Shown here one piece after another: positions 5,425 to 12,588 of a stretch of DNA of 19,649 nucleotides. Below the pieces are notes generated by a model. The model ran no database searches. It worked only from the letters and a program-made list of their open reading frames with translations, and was not told where the DNA came from. The DNA comes from an uncultured Coriobacteriaceae bacterium (GTDB lineage Bacteria; Actinomycetota; Coriobacteriia; Coriobacteriales; Atopobiaceae): contig UWSJ01000032.1 in assembly GCA_900549525.1 (NCBI GenBank), positions 1-19,649 on the forward strand. The letters are read 5' to 3'. The position numbers and the translations under genes were made by a program. Position 1 is the stretch's first letter. Every line of letters starts with the position of its first letter.

Positions 5425-6866
5425 CCCTCGTGGTATGAGCGGATGAAGTCGCGGTACCAGTTGAAGCTGTCCTTGCGGACGCGCCGATAGGAGCCGTGCC
5501 CCTCGTTGTCCGCGTCGACGTAGACGACGCCGTAGCGCTTCTCCATCTCGCAGCTGCCGGCCGAGACGATATCGATGATTCCCCAGACGATGTAGCCCAT
5601 GACGTCCACGCCGTCGCGCTGCGCCTCCAGCATCTGATCGAAATGACGCCGAAGGTAGTCGATGCGGTATGGGTCGTGCACGCGCTCCCGGCCCGCCTCG
5701 ACGACGAGCTCGTCGCGCACGCCCATGCCCCCCTCCGCCACGAGGACGGGCTTCCGCACGCGGTCGTACAGGCGATTGAGCGCGCTCCTGAGCCCGACGG
5801 GGTCGATTTGCCATCCCCACTCCGTCGCCTCGAGGTGGGGGTTTCGCACGCCGCTCACGAGGTTGCCCGCCGTCTGCTCGGCCGCGTCATCGCAGGACAC
5901 GACGCTCGACTGGTAGTACGAGATGCTGACGAAGTCACAGGTGTAGCGCGAGAACAGCTCGAGATCCTCGGGCAGGATCTCCACGTGGATGTTCCGGTCC
6001 CTGAAGAGGCGGTCCATGTAGCCGGGATGGTAGCCCCGGGCGAGCACGTCGACGGCGTACCACTGGTTGACCTGCTCGCTCCTCACGAGCTCGAGGTTGT
6101 CCTCGGGGGAACAGGTGTAGGGGTAGTAGCAGAAGTCGGCCACCATGCAGCCGCTTTTGGCCCGCGGAGCGATCTGGCGCTGCAGCTGGATGACGCGCGC
6201 GCTCGCGACGAACTGGTTGTGCAGCGACTGGAAAACGAGCGACTGGTCATAGGGCTCGCCCTCCGGCCTGGGGAGGGCGACGCCGTTCCACGGGCTGAAG
6301 TACCCGGCGTTTATCTCGTTGAAGGGCAGGTAGAAGTCGATGCTCTCGCCCCAGCGCTCGAAGACCGTCCGGGCGAACTTCACGTAGAGCTCGATCGTCT
6401 CGCGGTTCGTCCAGCCTCCGTGTCGCTCGACGACCGCCAGCGGGACGGCGTAGTGCGTGAGCGTGAGGAAGACCCTCATGCCGGCTCTGCGACAGGCCTC
6501 GAAGATGCGGTCGTAGTAGGCGAGCCCGGAGGGGTTCGGGCTGTTCTCGTCCCCGGTGGGGTAGAGCCGGGCCCAGCTGATGGAGAACCGATAGACGTCA
6601 AGCCCGAGCTCCGAGAGGAGCGCCATGTCCTCGTCGAGGTGCTCGTAGCCGCGGCTCCCGCGTCGGAAGGGGTAGTTGGCCCCGGAGGCGGCGGCCTTCG
6701 CGCGCGCGATTGCGGTGGGCGTTATGAGGCGCGTCTCGGTGGTCGCGTTGCTCGTGCGGGGGAGGTAGGGGCGACAGTCCTGGGTGTCGAGCCCCTTGCC
6801 GCCTGCGTCGTAGGCGCCCTCGTATTGGCTCGAGGCAGTGGCCCCGCCCCACATCAGCTCGCGCAT
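5382..6866 (-). CDS. GH1 family 6-phospho-beta-glucosidase-like enzyme
   Basis: A 494-aa glycoside hydrolase family 1 protein that probably cleaves a 6-phosphorylated beta-glycoside in the cytoplasm. It shows the substrate motif SSQYEGA (12-18), the acid/base Glu184 in PFNEINAG, and the candidate nucleophile Glu378 in VLVAEGGMG. Ser435, Lys443 and Tyr445 (SAGSCEMEKRYG) match the phosphate-binding trio of 6-phospho-glycosidases. Oddity: the nucleophile motif is normally E-N-G and is E-G-G here. The start at ATG 6866 follows GAGGAG by 7 nt. The gene is last in the EIIA-murQ operon, 78 nt after murQ. Its final codons lie antisense to the RpiR gene, giving a C-terminal tail a little longer than usual. 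The substrate could be a plant or host beta-glucoside, or a cell-wall-derived sugar phosphate. Confidence 0.9.
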   Translation of the reverse strand: MRELMWGGATASSQYEGAYDAGGKGLDTQDCRPYLPRTSNATTETRLITPTAIARAKAAASGANYPFRRGSRGYEHLDEDMALLSELGLDVYRFSISWARLYPTGDENSPNPSGLAYYDRIFEACRRAGMRVFLTLTHYAVPLAVVERHGGWTNRETIELYVKFARTVFERWGESIDFYLPFNEINAGYFSPWNGVALPRPEGEPYDQSLVFQSLHNQFVASARVIQLQRQIAPRAKSGCMVADFCYYPYTCSPEDNLELVRSEQVNQWYAVDVLARGYHPGYMDRLFRDRNIHVEILPEDLELFSRYTCDFVSISYYQSSVVSCDDAAEQTAGNLVSGVRNPHLEATEWGWQIDPVGLRSALNRLYDRVRKPVLVAEGGMGVRDELVVEAGRERVHDPYRIDYLRRHFDQMLEAQRDGVDVMGYIVWGIIDIVSAGSCEMEKRYGVVYVDADNEGHGSYRRVRKDSFNWYRDFIRSYHEGYSRSRLINGTQRS

Positions 6867-6944
6867 GCTGGTCTCCTCGGTCGAACGTTGAGCCGTGCGG
6901 GGCGTCCCGCGCCATCCGCCCTCGGGCGCCCCTACCGGCGCTCC

Positions 6945-7835
6945 CTAGAGCGTGGCGCGGACGTGCCCGTGGGCGCGCTCGAGCGCCGCGCGCGCCTCGT
7001 CGGCGCTGCAGCTGAGCAGAAGGCTCGTGATGGCGACCTTCACCTGGCCGCCGGCGGCGTCGAGCGCCTCCTGGGCCTCCTCGCCCGTGCACCCGCAGGC
7101 GCCCGTCACGATGTTGCGCGCCCGCACGTGGAGCTTCTCGTTGGTCTGCTGCACGTCGACCATGAGGTTTTTGTACACCTTGCCGACGCCCACCATCGCG
7201 CCCGTCGAGATCATGTTGAGGATGGTCTTCTGCGCCGTGCCCGCCTTGAGTCGCGTGGATCCCGTGAGCACCTCGGGGCCGGTGACGGCCTCGATCGCGA
7301 GCTCGGCCACGCGCCCAATCGCGGAGCCCTCGTTGCACGCGATGGCAACGGTGTGGCAGCCCGTCTCGCGGGCGTGCCGCAGCGCCCCGACCACGTAGGG
7401 CGTGCGTCCGCTTGCGGCGAGCCCCACGACCAGGTCTCGAGGGGACAGCGTGCGTGCGTCGAGGTCCGAGGCGCCCGCCGCCTCGTCGTCCTCGGCGCCC
7501 TCGGCGGCCTTCACGAACGCATGCTCGCCGCCCGCGATGAGCCCGATGACGGTCTCGAAGGAGACCCCGAACGTGGGCGGGCACTCCACCGCGTCGAGCA
7601 CGCCGAGCCTGCCGCTCGTGCCCGCGCCGACGTAGATGATGCGGCCGCCCGCCTCGAGCGCGGAGGTTGCCCACTCGATGGCCTGCGCCACCCGGGGAAG
7701 CACCATGCGGACGGCCTCGATCGCGCGCATGTCCTCGGCGTTCATGGCCTCGGCGATCTGCAGCGGCGTGAAGGTGTCGAGCTCCATCGTGTTCGGGTTT
7801 CTGCGTTCGGTCGTCAGCTTGCTGAGATCCAGCAT
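6945..7835 (-). CDS. murQ: N-acetylmuramic acid 6-phosphate etherase
   Basis: A 296-aa MurQ (family length about 295-305). It cleaves the D-lactyl ether of MurNAc-6P, giving GlcNAc-6P and D-lactate in the cytoplasm. The N-terminus LTTERRNPNTMELD (7-20) is diagnostic. The SIS-domain loop GAGTSGRLG (70-78) binds the sugar phosphate, Glu84 in DAVECPPTFG matches the proposed catalytic Glu, and GLAASGRTPY (138-147) and GPEVLTGSTRLKAGTAQK (186-203) are strongly conserved. The start at ATG 7835 follows AAGGGGG. It begins 13 nt after the EIIA stop, so the two form one transcript. This gene is the strongest evidence that the island handles MurNAc: it accepts the products of MupG and AnmK, both encoded here. 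NagA/NagB, needed for the next steps, are not in the window. Confidence 0.97.
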   Translation of the reverse strand: MLDLSKLTTERRNPNTMELDTFTPLQIAEAMNAEDMRAIEAVRMVLPRVAQAIEWATSALEAGGRIIYVGAGTSGRLGVLDAVECPPTFGVSFETVIGLIAGGEHAFVKAAEGAEDDEAAGASDLDARTLSPRDLVVGLAASGRTPYVVGALRHARETGCHTVAIACNEGSAIGRVAELAIEAVTGPEVLTGSTRLKAGTAQKTILNMISTGAMVGVGKVYKNLMVDVQQTNEKLHVRARNIVTGACGCTGEEAQEALDAAGGQVKVAITSLLLSCSADEARAALERAHGHVRATL

Positions 7836-7848
7836 CGGAAACGCCCCC

Positions 7849-8190
7849 TTACCGGTCGGCCTTCTGGGCGAGTCGCTTGTGCACGTCGATGAGCTCGGCG
7901 ATCAGCTCCTGGGCGAGGATCGAGGTCATGAGGTGGTCCTGGGCGTGGACGAGCATCACGTTGACTTCGGTGTGCTCGCCGTTCGCCTCCTTCGTGAGCA
8001 GCTCGGTCTGGGCGTGGTGGGCCTGCAGGCTCGCCTCGCCCGCCTGCTTCATCATGTCGTCCGCCTCGTCGAACTTGCCCTCCTTGGCAAGCCTCAGGGC
8101 CTCGAAGGCCTTGCTGCGGGCGTCGCCCGCCATCGCGATGAGCCCGAAGGCGATCATCTCGGTGGAGTTCTCGTCGTTCTCGTCTGCCAT
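7849..8190 (-). CDS. PTS Lac/cellobiose-family EIIA component
   Basis: A 113-aa helical phosphocarrier that takes phosphate from HPr and gives it to EIIB. The family signature VHAQDHLMTS (81-90) is intact: His82 is the expected phosphorylated histidine and Asp85 matches the metal-binding Asp at the trimer centre. The region from SKAFEALRLAKEGKF to AHHAQTELL (26-65) is typical. The start at ATG 8190 has GGAGG 6 nt upstream. It is the first gene of the leftward operon, transcribed away from RpiR copy 2 across a 458-nt control region. It is the only EIIA in the window, while there are two EIIB and two EIIC genes, so it probably serves both permeases. Confidence 0.95.
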   Translation of the reverse strand: MADENDENSTEMIAFGLIAMAGDARSKAFEALRLAKEGKFDEADDMMKQAGEASLQAHHAQTELLTKEANGEHTEVNVMLVHAQDHLMTSILAQELIAELIDVHKRLAQKADR

Positions 8191-8648
8191 GGATCCTCCG
8201 TTGTCGGCATGGGTTCAGGTGCCGTCCGCCGCGCCTTCTGCCACAGGCGGACGATGGTCGTCGATGCGTTCGGCGAGTCTGAGAATAGACACAGACCCTG
8301 GGGTCGGCAACGCCGCCCGCAGGTGGTCGGCGGCGCGTTCCGGTCGTGTTCCGTGAGAGGGTCGCGCTTCGTCCGGGTGAAATGTGGCGTAAGAGACATG
8401 TTAGAGAAAGTGCTGGTAATCCATCTAGTTATAGGAAAACTCGAGGTGCGCCACGGCGGCTGTTTTCATGGCGTTTCGGGCAACTGCGCTGAAACAAATC
8501 GTGTCAAGCGACATCCTCCCGCGGGCGTTTAGAAACCGCTCGGACACGATTCGCGCCAGGATAAGAAATTAAATTTCTTAGTAGGATAGAATCGATGACA
8601 TAACAATTCCACATCGGTACAACTGAAGGCAGAAGGAGGAGGGCTCCC
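8191..8648. other. Divergent control region between operons B and C
   Basis: This 458-nt gap separates the start codons of EIIA (leftward) and RpiR copy 2 (rightward). No gene is supported in it; 8400-8640 is clearly AT-richer than the flanks. It contains the 19-nt inverted repeat at 8562-8580, a weaker one (GTTTC 8473-8477, GAAAC 8491-8495), a -10-like TAGAAT at 8587-8592 just after the main repeat (plus), a -10-like TATAAC on the minus strand (8433-8428), and a TTGACA on the minus strand (8507-8502). None has both promoter hexamers at good spacing, so the promoters are not assigned. Confidence 0.65.
8562..8580. promoter_or_regulatory. Probable RpiR operator (19-nt perfect inverted repeat)
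   Basis: TAAGAAAT (8562-8569), TAA, ATTTCTTA (8573-8580) is an exact inverted repeat in an AT-rich island, 69 nt before the RpiR start. RpiR-family sites often carry GAAA...TTTC half-sites, which fits. Placed between divergent operons, it could control both the EIIA-murQ-GH1 and the RpiR-EIIB-EIIC-mupG operons. The binding protein is inferred from context. Confidence 0.65.
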
Positions 8649-9494
8649 ATGGCCGCCCGCAGTCTTCTCGCACTTTTAAAAGAGAATAGGGACTACGTGA
8701 GCCCGACGGAAAAGGGCGTCATAGACTTCGTGCTCAAAGACCCCGAGCGGGTCGTCGGCGCGAGCATTCACGAGCTCGCGGCGATGTCGTTCGTGTCCCC
8801 CTCCACCGTCTCGCGGCTCTGCGCGCGGCTGGATACGGGGGGCTACAAGGGGTTCCAGCGCGCGCTCGTCTATGACCTCGCGACCACGCGCGACGCCGAG
8901 CGAACGACGATCGGCGACATCACGCCGACAGACTCGACGGCCCGCACCGTCTTCAAGGTCACGCGCAAGAACATCGAGTCGCTCGCCATCACCGAGAAGC
9001 TCAACGCCCCGGAGGTCATCGACGGCTGCGTGGCGCTGATGTCCGACGCCCGGACCATCAACCTGTTCGGCATGGGGTCGTCGCTGCTCACGGCGAGGGA
9101 CCTGCAGTACAAGCTCGTGAGGGTGAGGGTCTCCTGCAACGTGAGCGAGGACTGGCACGAGCAGCTCGTGCTTGCCAAGAACATGGTGCCGGGCGACCTC
9201 GCGATCGCCTTCAGCTACTCGGGTCGAACGAAGGAGGTCATCACCTGCGTCAAGCAGGCAAAGGACCGGGGTGCGAACGTCATCGTCGTCACGCGGGCCG
9301 GGCACGACTCGGACTTCGTGAGGCTCGCGGACAGGGCGCTGTTCGTGGCCTCGACCGAGCCGATCCTGCGCAGCTCGGCGAGCTCGTCGCGCATATCCCA
9401 GCTTGACGTGGTGGATATGCTGTTTGCGGCGTACGTCAACAAGAACTACGAGGCGTGTTCGAAGGCGTTTGAGCACAACTACATCGAACGGTAG
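8649..9494 (+). CDS. RpiR-family transcriptional regulator with SIS domain (operon B)
   Basis: A 281-aa regulator with an N-terminal helix-turn-helix (about 38-72, SIHELAAMSFVSPSTVSRLC) and a SIS domain (about 130-240) with FGMGSSL (140-146) and SYSGRTKE (189-196) as the sugar-phosphate-binding loops. AGAAGGAGG gives a strong Shine-Dalgarno for ATG 8649. It is the first gene of operon B and diverges from EIIA. It shares its architecture and the VTRKN linker (residues 104-108) with the operon A regulator, so the two are paralogues, but they are well diverged. It most likely autoregulates through the repeat at 8562-8580. Plausible effectors are MurNAc-6P or GlcNAc-6P. Confidence 0.92.
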   Translation: MAARSLLALLKENRDYVSPTEKGVIDFVLKDPERVVGASIHELAAMSFVSPSTVSRLCARLDTGGYKGFQRALVYDLATTRDAERTTIGDITPTDSTARTVFKVTRKNIESLAITEKLNAPEVIDGCVALMSDARTINLFGMGSSLLTARDLQYKLVRVRVSCNVSEDWHEQLVLAKNMVPGDLAIAFSYSGRTKEVITCVKQAKDRGANVIVVTRAGHDSDFVRLADRALFVASTEPILRSSASSSRISQLDVVDMLFAAYVNKNYEACSKAFEHNYIER

Positions 9495-9537
9495 GGTGGG
9501 GGCGGCACTGTCCGCCGCACTCGTGAAAGGGGCACGT

Positions 9538-9843
9538 ATGAAGAAGAGCTACAAGATCCTGCTGGTCTGCTCGGGCGGCATGTCGACGTCCGTGCTGATG
9601 AAGAAGATGGAGAAGTACGCCCAGGAGAACGACATCGACCTGAAGGTCGACGCCTGTGGTACCGGCAACTACCAGGACGAGGCGGCGGACTACGACCTCA
9701 TCCTGCTCGGCCCGCAGATCGGCTACCGCAAGGCGCAGATCGCCGGCACCGTGAGCATCCCGGTCGCCGCCATCGCGCCGCAGGACTATGCCTTTGGCAA
9801 CGTCGAGAACATCCTGGCGGAGGCCGACAAGGTTCTCGGCTAG
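9538..9843 (+). CDS. PTS Lac/cellobiose-family EIIB component (copy 2)
   Basis: A 101-aa phosphocarrier with the P-loop LLVCSGGMSTSVLMKKM; Cys11 is the phosphorylated residue. LLGPQIGYR and the C-terminal YAFGNVENILAEADKVLG complete the family pattern. The frame is open upstream, but ATG 9538 is chosen because GAAAGGGG lies 5 nt before it and the result has family length. It starts 43 nt after the RpiR stop and precedes the EIIC gene, the usual EIIB-EIIC order, unlike operon A. The P-loop differs from copy 1 (CSGG versus CSAG), and the rest is well diverged, which argues against a recent duplication. Confidence 0.94.
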   Translation: MKKSYKILLVCSGGMSTSVLMKKMEKYAQENDIDLKVDACGTGNYQDEAADYDLILLGPQIGYRKAQIAGTVSIPVAAIAPQDYAFGNVENILAEADKVLG

Positions 9844-9889
9844 GGTCGACACAGGCCGCCCGAGACGGCGCGGCACAAACGGTTTCACG

Positions 9890-9918
9890 CGAACCCCGTC
9901 GTATTTCGGCGGGGTTCG
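9890..9918 (+). promoter_or_regulatory. Intercistronic hairpin 1 before EIIC copy 2
   Basis: CGAACCCCGTCG (9890-9901) and CGGCGGGGTTCG (9907-9918) form a 12-bp stem with one T-G wobble around the loop TATTT. There is no T-tract, so it is not a standard terminator. The right arm contains most of the 12-mer shared with 1660-1671, and its last four bases are also used by hairpin 2. Confidence 0.65.
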
Positions 9919-9935
9919 TCATGTCGCATGACGAA
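9915..9935 (+). promoter_or_regulatory. Intercistronic hairpin 2, abutting the EIIC Shine-Dalgarno
   Basis: TTCGTCATG (9915-9923), loop TCG, CATGACGAA (9927-9935): a perfect 9-bp stem. It overlaps the right arm of hairpin 1 by TTCG (9915-9918), so full versions of both cannot form together. It ends right where the purine-rich Shine-Dalgarno (GGGAAGGGAAAG, 9936-9947) begins, 13 nt before ATG 9949. The position suits translational control, but this is inference. Confidence 0.6.
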
Positions 9936-9948
9936 GGGAAGGGAAAGT

Positions 9949-11262
9949 ATGGAGAAGCTACAAGAGTTTTTGGAGAAGAGGTTAGGCCCGGTGATGAGCG
10001 TGCTTGGCTCGAACCGCTATCTGCTTGCGGTCCGAGACGGCGTCGTCTCCGCGCTGCCTCTGATTATCGTGGGCTCGTTCTTCCTGATCGTGGCCACCCC
10101 GCCTATCCCGCAGGACTGGGGCGTGTACAAGTTTCTGACCTCTAACGCCGCGACGATCCTCCTGCCGTACCGTATGACCATGTACATCATGGCGCTCTAT
10201 GTGGTGTTCGGTATGGGCTGCAGCCTCGCCAAGTCCTATGACCTGGACGGCGTGTCGGGCGGCATCATGTCCGTCATGGCATTCCTGCTGACGATCGTGC
10301 CGGTCAACGTGCCGGCTGACGCCAAGGACGCCGCCGGCGTCAGCGGCTTCGTCATCTCCATGCCGAGCATGGGCTCCGCGGGCCTGTTCGTCGGCATCAT
10401 CGTGACGTTCATCGCGATCAACATCTTCCGCCTGACCCAGCACTCCAAGTTCAAGATCACGATGCCCGACCAGGTGCCGCCTTCGGTCGCGCGCTCGTTC
10501 GAGGCCCTCACCCCGACGCTTCTCGTGATCCTCATCATCGGCTCCATCACCTACTACCTCGGGTTCAACTGGAACGGGGCGATCACAGCGGTCATCAGCC
10601 CGCTCGTCAAGGCGTCCGACTCGCTGCCCGGCGTGCTGCTCGTCTGCTTCCTGACCTGCTTCTTCTGGTTCTTCGGCATTCACGGCGTGTCCATCGTCGG
10701 CTCCATCGCCCGCCCGCTTTGGCTGACGCTGCTCGAGTCCAACGCCAACGCCGCCGCCGCCGGTACCGTCGGCACCGCGCTTCCGGCCATCGGCGCCGAG
10801 CCGTTCTACCAGTGGTTCATCTGGATCGGCGGCTCCGGCTGCACGATCGGCCTCGCCATCCTGCTCGTGACGGTCTGCAAGTCCAAGTACCTCAAGGACC
10901 TCGGTCGCATCGGCTTCTTCCCGGCCCTGTTCAACATCAACGAGCCGCTGATCTTCGGCACGCCCATCGTCCTCAACCTGACGCTCGCGATTCCGTTCAT
11001 CGTCACGCCGCTGGTCTGCGCGATCGTCGCCTGGGCCGCGACGGGTCTCGGCCTCGTGAGCCGCGTCATCATCACCGCCCCGTGGACGCTTCCCGGGCCT
11101 GTGGGCGCCTACCTCGCCACCGGTGGCGACTGGCGCGCCGCCGTGCTCAACATCGTGCTGATCGTCATCTCGGTCCTCATGTACCTGCCGTTCGTGAAGA
11201 TCTACGACAAGACCTTCCTCGGCCAGGAGGACACGGGCGAGAAGGCCGAGCAGGCCGCGTAG
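9949..11262 (+). CDS. PTS Lac/cellobiose-family permease, EIIC component (copy 2)
   Basis: A 437-aa integral membrane EIIC of the lactose/cellobiose/diacetylchitobiose family. Marks: about ten hydrophobic segments, ITMPDQVPPSVARSF (170-184), FFGIHGVSIVG (241-251) with His245, and FNINEPLIFGTPIVLN (328-343) with Glu332; these correspond to the His and Glu that contact sugar in the ChbC structure. The NEP motif is intact, unlike copy 1. The start at ATG 9949 is preferred over ATG 9928 because a long purine Shine-Dalgarno lies just before 9949, and 9928 falls inside hairpin 2. It pairs with EIIB copy 2 and probably with the single EIIA at 7849-8190. The neighbouring mupG, kinase and anmK genes suggest a peptidoglycan-derived disaccharide as substrate. 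Confidence 0.94.
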   Translation: MEKLQEFLEKRLGPVMSVLGSNRYLLAVRDGVVSALPLIIVGSFFLIVATPPIPQDWGVYKFLTSNAATILLPYRMTMYIMALYVVFGMGCSLAKSYDLDGVSGGIMSVMAFLLTIVPVNVPADAKDAAGVSGFVISMPSMGSAGLFVGIIVTFIAINIFRLTQHSKFKITMPDQVPPSVARSFEALTPTLLVILIIGSITYYLGFNWNGAITAVISPLVKASDSLPGVLLVCFLTCFFWFFGIHGVSIVGSIARPLWLTLLESNANAAAAGTVGTALPAIGAEPFYQWFIWIGGSGCTIGLAILLVTVCKSKYLKDLGRIGFFPALFNINEPLIFGTPIVLNLTLAIPFIVTPLVCAIVAWAATGLGLVSRVIITAPWTLPGPVGAYLATGGDWRAAVLNIVLIVISVLMYLPFVKIYDKTFLGQEDTGEKAEQAA

Positions 11263-11288
11263 TCCCCGTTCTTGCCGTACGCGTTGCT

Positions 11289-11390
11289 GCGGCCGGCTCC
11301 GGCGGAAGCCCCGGGGTCGGCCGCGGCGCTATCCGGTGAGGCACCGGACGTCCCGCCGCATCATCGCAGCTCGATGCGGCAGGACGTCCG
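11289..11390 (+). promoter_or_regulatory. Two long stem-loops, EIIC-mupG junction (operon B)
   Basis: First stem: GCGGCCG (11289-11295) pairs with CGGCCGC (11318-11324), with inner GGCT/AGCC pairing. Second, stronger stem: 11345-11362 pairs with 11373-11390, 17 of 18 positions matching (CGGACGTCC, one C-A mismatch, then GCCGCATC; loop of 10 nt). The following bases are ATTCCTATCA, not a T-tract. The 159-nt junction is otherwise empty. It is equivalent in position to the stem at 3100-3129. Confidence 0.65.
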
Positions 11391-11421
11391 ATTCCTATCA
11401 CGACGTACTAAGAGAGGGCGC

Positions 11422-12513
11422 ATGAAACGACTTGGCATCTCGATCTACCCCGAGAAGACCACGCGCGAGGCCATCTTCGACTACATGGAGAAGGCCGCCG
11501 ACGCGGGGTTCTCTCGCATCTTCTCCTGCCTGCTGTCCGTGACCGACAGCCGCGACAACGTTCGCCGCGACTACACGGAGATGAACGCCCGTGCCCACGA
11601 GCTGGGGTTCGAGGTCGTGCTCGACTGCAACCCGCGCGTGTTCGACGAGCTCGGCGTCTCGTACAAGGACCTGTCGTTCTTCAAGGAGATCGGCGCCGAC
11701 GGGATCCGCCTCGACATGGGCTTCACGGGCAACGAGGAGTCGCTCATGACCTTCAACCCCGAGGGGCTTCTGGTCGAGGTCAACATGAGCAACGACACGC
11801 ACTACATCGACACGATCATGGACTACTGCCCCGACACGACGCACCTCGTGGGCTGCCATAACTTCTACCCGCACAACTACTCCGGCCTCGGCCTCGACTT
11901 CTTCAACAGCTGCACCGAGAACTTCCGCCGTTACGGGCTGCGGACCGCCGCCTTCGTGACCTCGCAGGCGAGCGGCACCTTCGCGAACTGGCCCGTGACC
12001 GACGGTCTGCCCACGCTCGAGATGCACCGTCACCTGCCGCTCCATCTGCAGGTCGAGCACTACATCTCCATGGGCACCATCGACGACGTGATCATCTCCA
12101 ACTGCTACCCGAGCGACGAGGAGCTGGCGCGCCTCAAGGGTCTGCCCCGTAACCTCGTGTGCTTCGACGTCGGCCTCATCGAGGGGCTCCCCGAGGTGGA
12201 GACGAGCATCGTGCTGGACGAGCTCCACTTCAACCGCGGCGACGTGTCCGAGAACTTCCTGCGCTCCACGCAGAGCCGTGTCAAGTACAAGGGACACCAG
12301 TTCGACCTGTTCAACGCGCCCGACGTCATCCGGCGCGGGGACGTGGTGATCGAGAGCAGCGAATACGGCCACTACGCCGGCGAGCTGCAGATCGCGCGCT
12401 CCGACATGCGCAACAGCGGCATGAGCAACGTCGTCGGCCACATCCCGGACGAGGAGCTGTTCCTTGTCGACACCATTCGCCCGTGGCAGAAGTTCCGCTT
12501 TCGTCGCGCGTAG
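11422..12513 (+). CDS. mupG: 6-phospho-N-acetylmuramidase, MupG/DUF871 family (copy 2)
   Basis: A 363-aa MupG-family protein of standard length: TIM barrel (about 1-245) and cyclophilin-like C-terminal domain (about 255-363). The start MKRLGISIYPEKTT is typical of the family. Marks are CHNFYPHNYSGLG (145-157), DGLPTLEMHRHLP (194-206), and RGDVVIESSEYGHYAGELQI (306-325) in the C-terminal domain. Predicted reaction: hydrolysis of MurNAc-6P-GlcNAc in the cytoplasm, feeding MurQ (6945-7835) with MurNAc-6P and the kinase downstream with GlcNAc. The frame is open 50 codons further upstream, but ATG 11422 follows AGAGAGGG and matches the family start; the upstream part is the hairpin region. This copy looks closer to characterised MupG than copy 1. 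Confidence 0.9.
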   Translation: MKRLGISIYPEKTTREAIFDYMEKAADAGFSRIFSCLLSVTDSRDNVRRDYTEMNARAHELGFEVVLDCNPRVFDELGVSYKDLSFFKEIGADGIRLDMGFTGNEESLMTFNPEGLLVEVNMSNDTHYIDTIMDYCPDTTHLVGCHNFYPHNYSGLGLDFFNSCTENFRRYGLRTAAFVTSQASGTFANWPVTDGLPTLEMHRHLPLHLQVEHYISMGTIDDVIISNCYPSDEELARLKGLPRNLVCFDVGLIEGLPEVETSIVLDELHFNRGDVSENFLRSTQSRVKYKGHQFDLFNAPDVIRRGDVVIESSEYGHYAGELQIARSDMRNSGMSNVVGHIPDEELFLVDTIRPWQKFRFRRA

Positions 12514-12518
12514 GGCAT

Positions 12519-12540
12519 GGTTCCGTGCGGCCGTGGAACC
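12519..12540 (+). promoter_or_regulatory. Small hairpin between mupG copy 2 and the kinase gene
   Basis: GGTTCC (12519-12524) and GGAACC (12535-12540) are a perfect 6-bp inverted repeat around a 10-nt GC-rich loop, 6 nt after the mupG stop. It lacks a T-tract. It may be an RNA processing or stabilising element, or chance in GC-rich DNA. Confidence 0.35.
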
Positions 12541-12588
12541 TCGCGGGGCTGCGGGGGCGGCCGGAAGACCCGACGGAGAGGAGCGAGC

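Noticed and set aside
4492..5820. Minus-strand open frame of 442 codons
   Set aside because: Antisense to the RpiR gene and overlapping GH1 in another frame; Arg/Gly-rich composition without motifs.
5496..7892. Plus-strand open frame of 798 codons
   Set aside because: It is antisense to GH1 and murQ, which have clear family motifs; its Val/Leu/Arg/His-rich product is typical of GC-rich shadow frames and has no start signal.
9921..10145. Alternative frame over the start of EIIC copy 2
   Set aside because: It overlaps the clear EIIC reading frame and its product is Arg/Gly-rich without family similarity.
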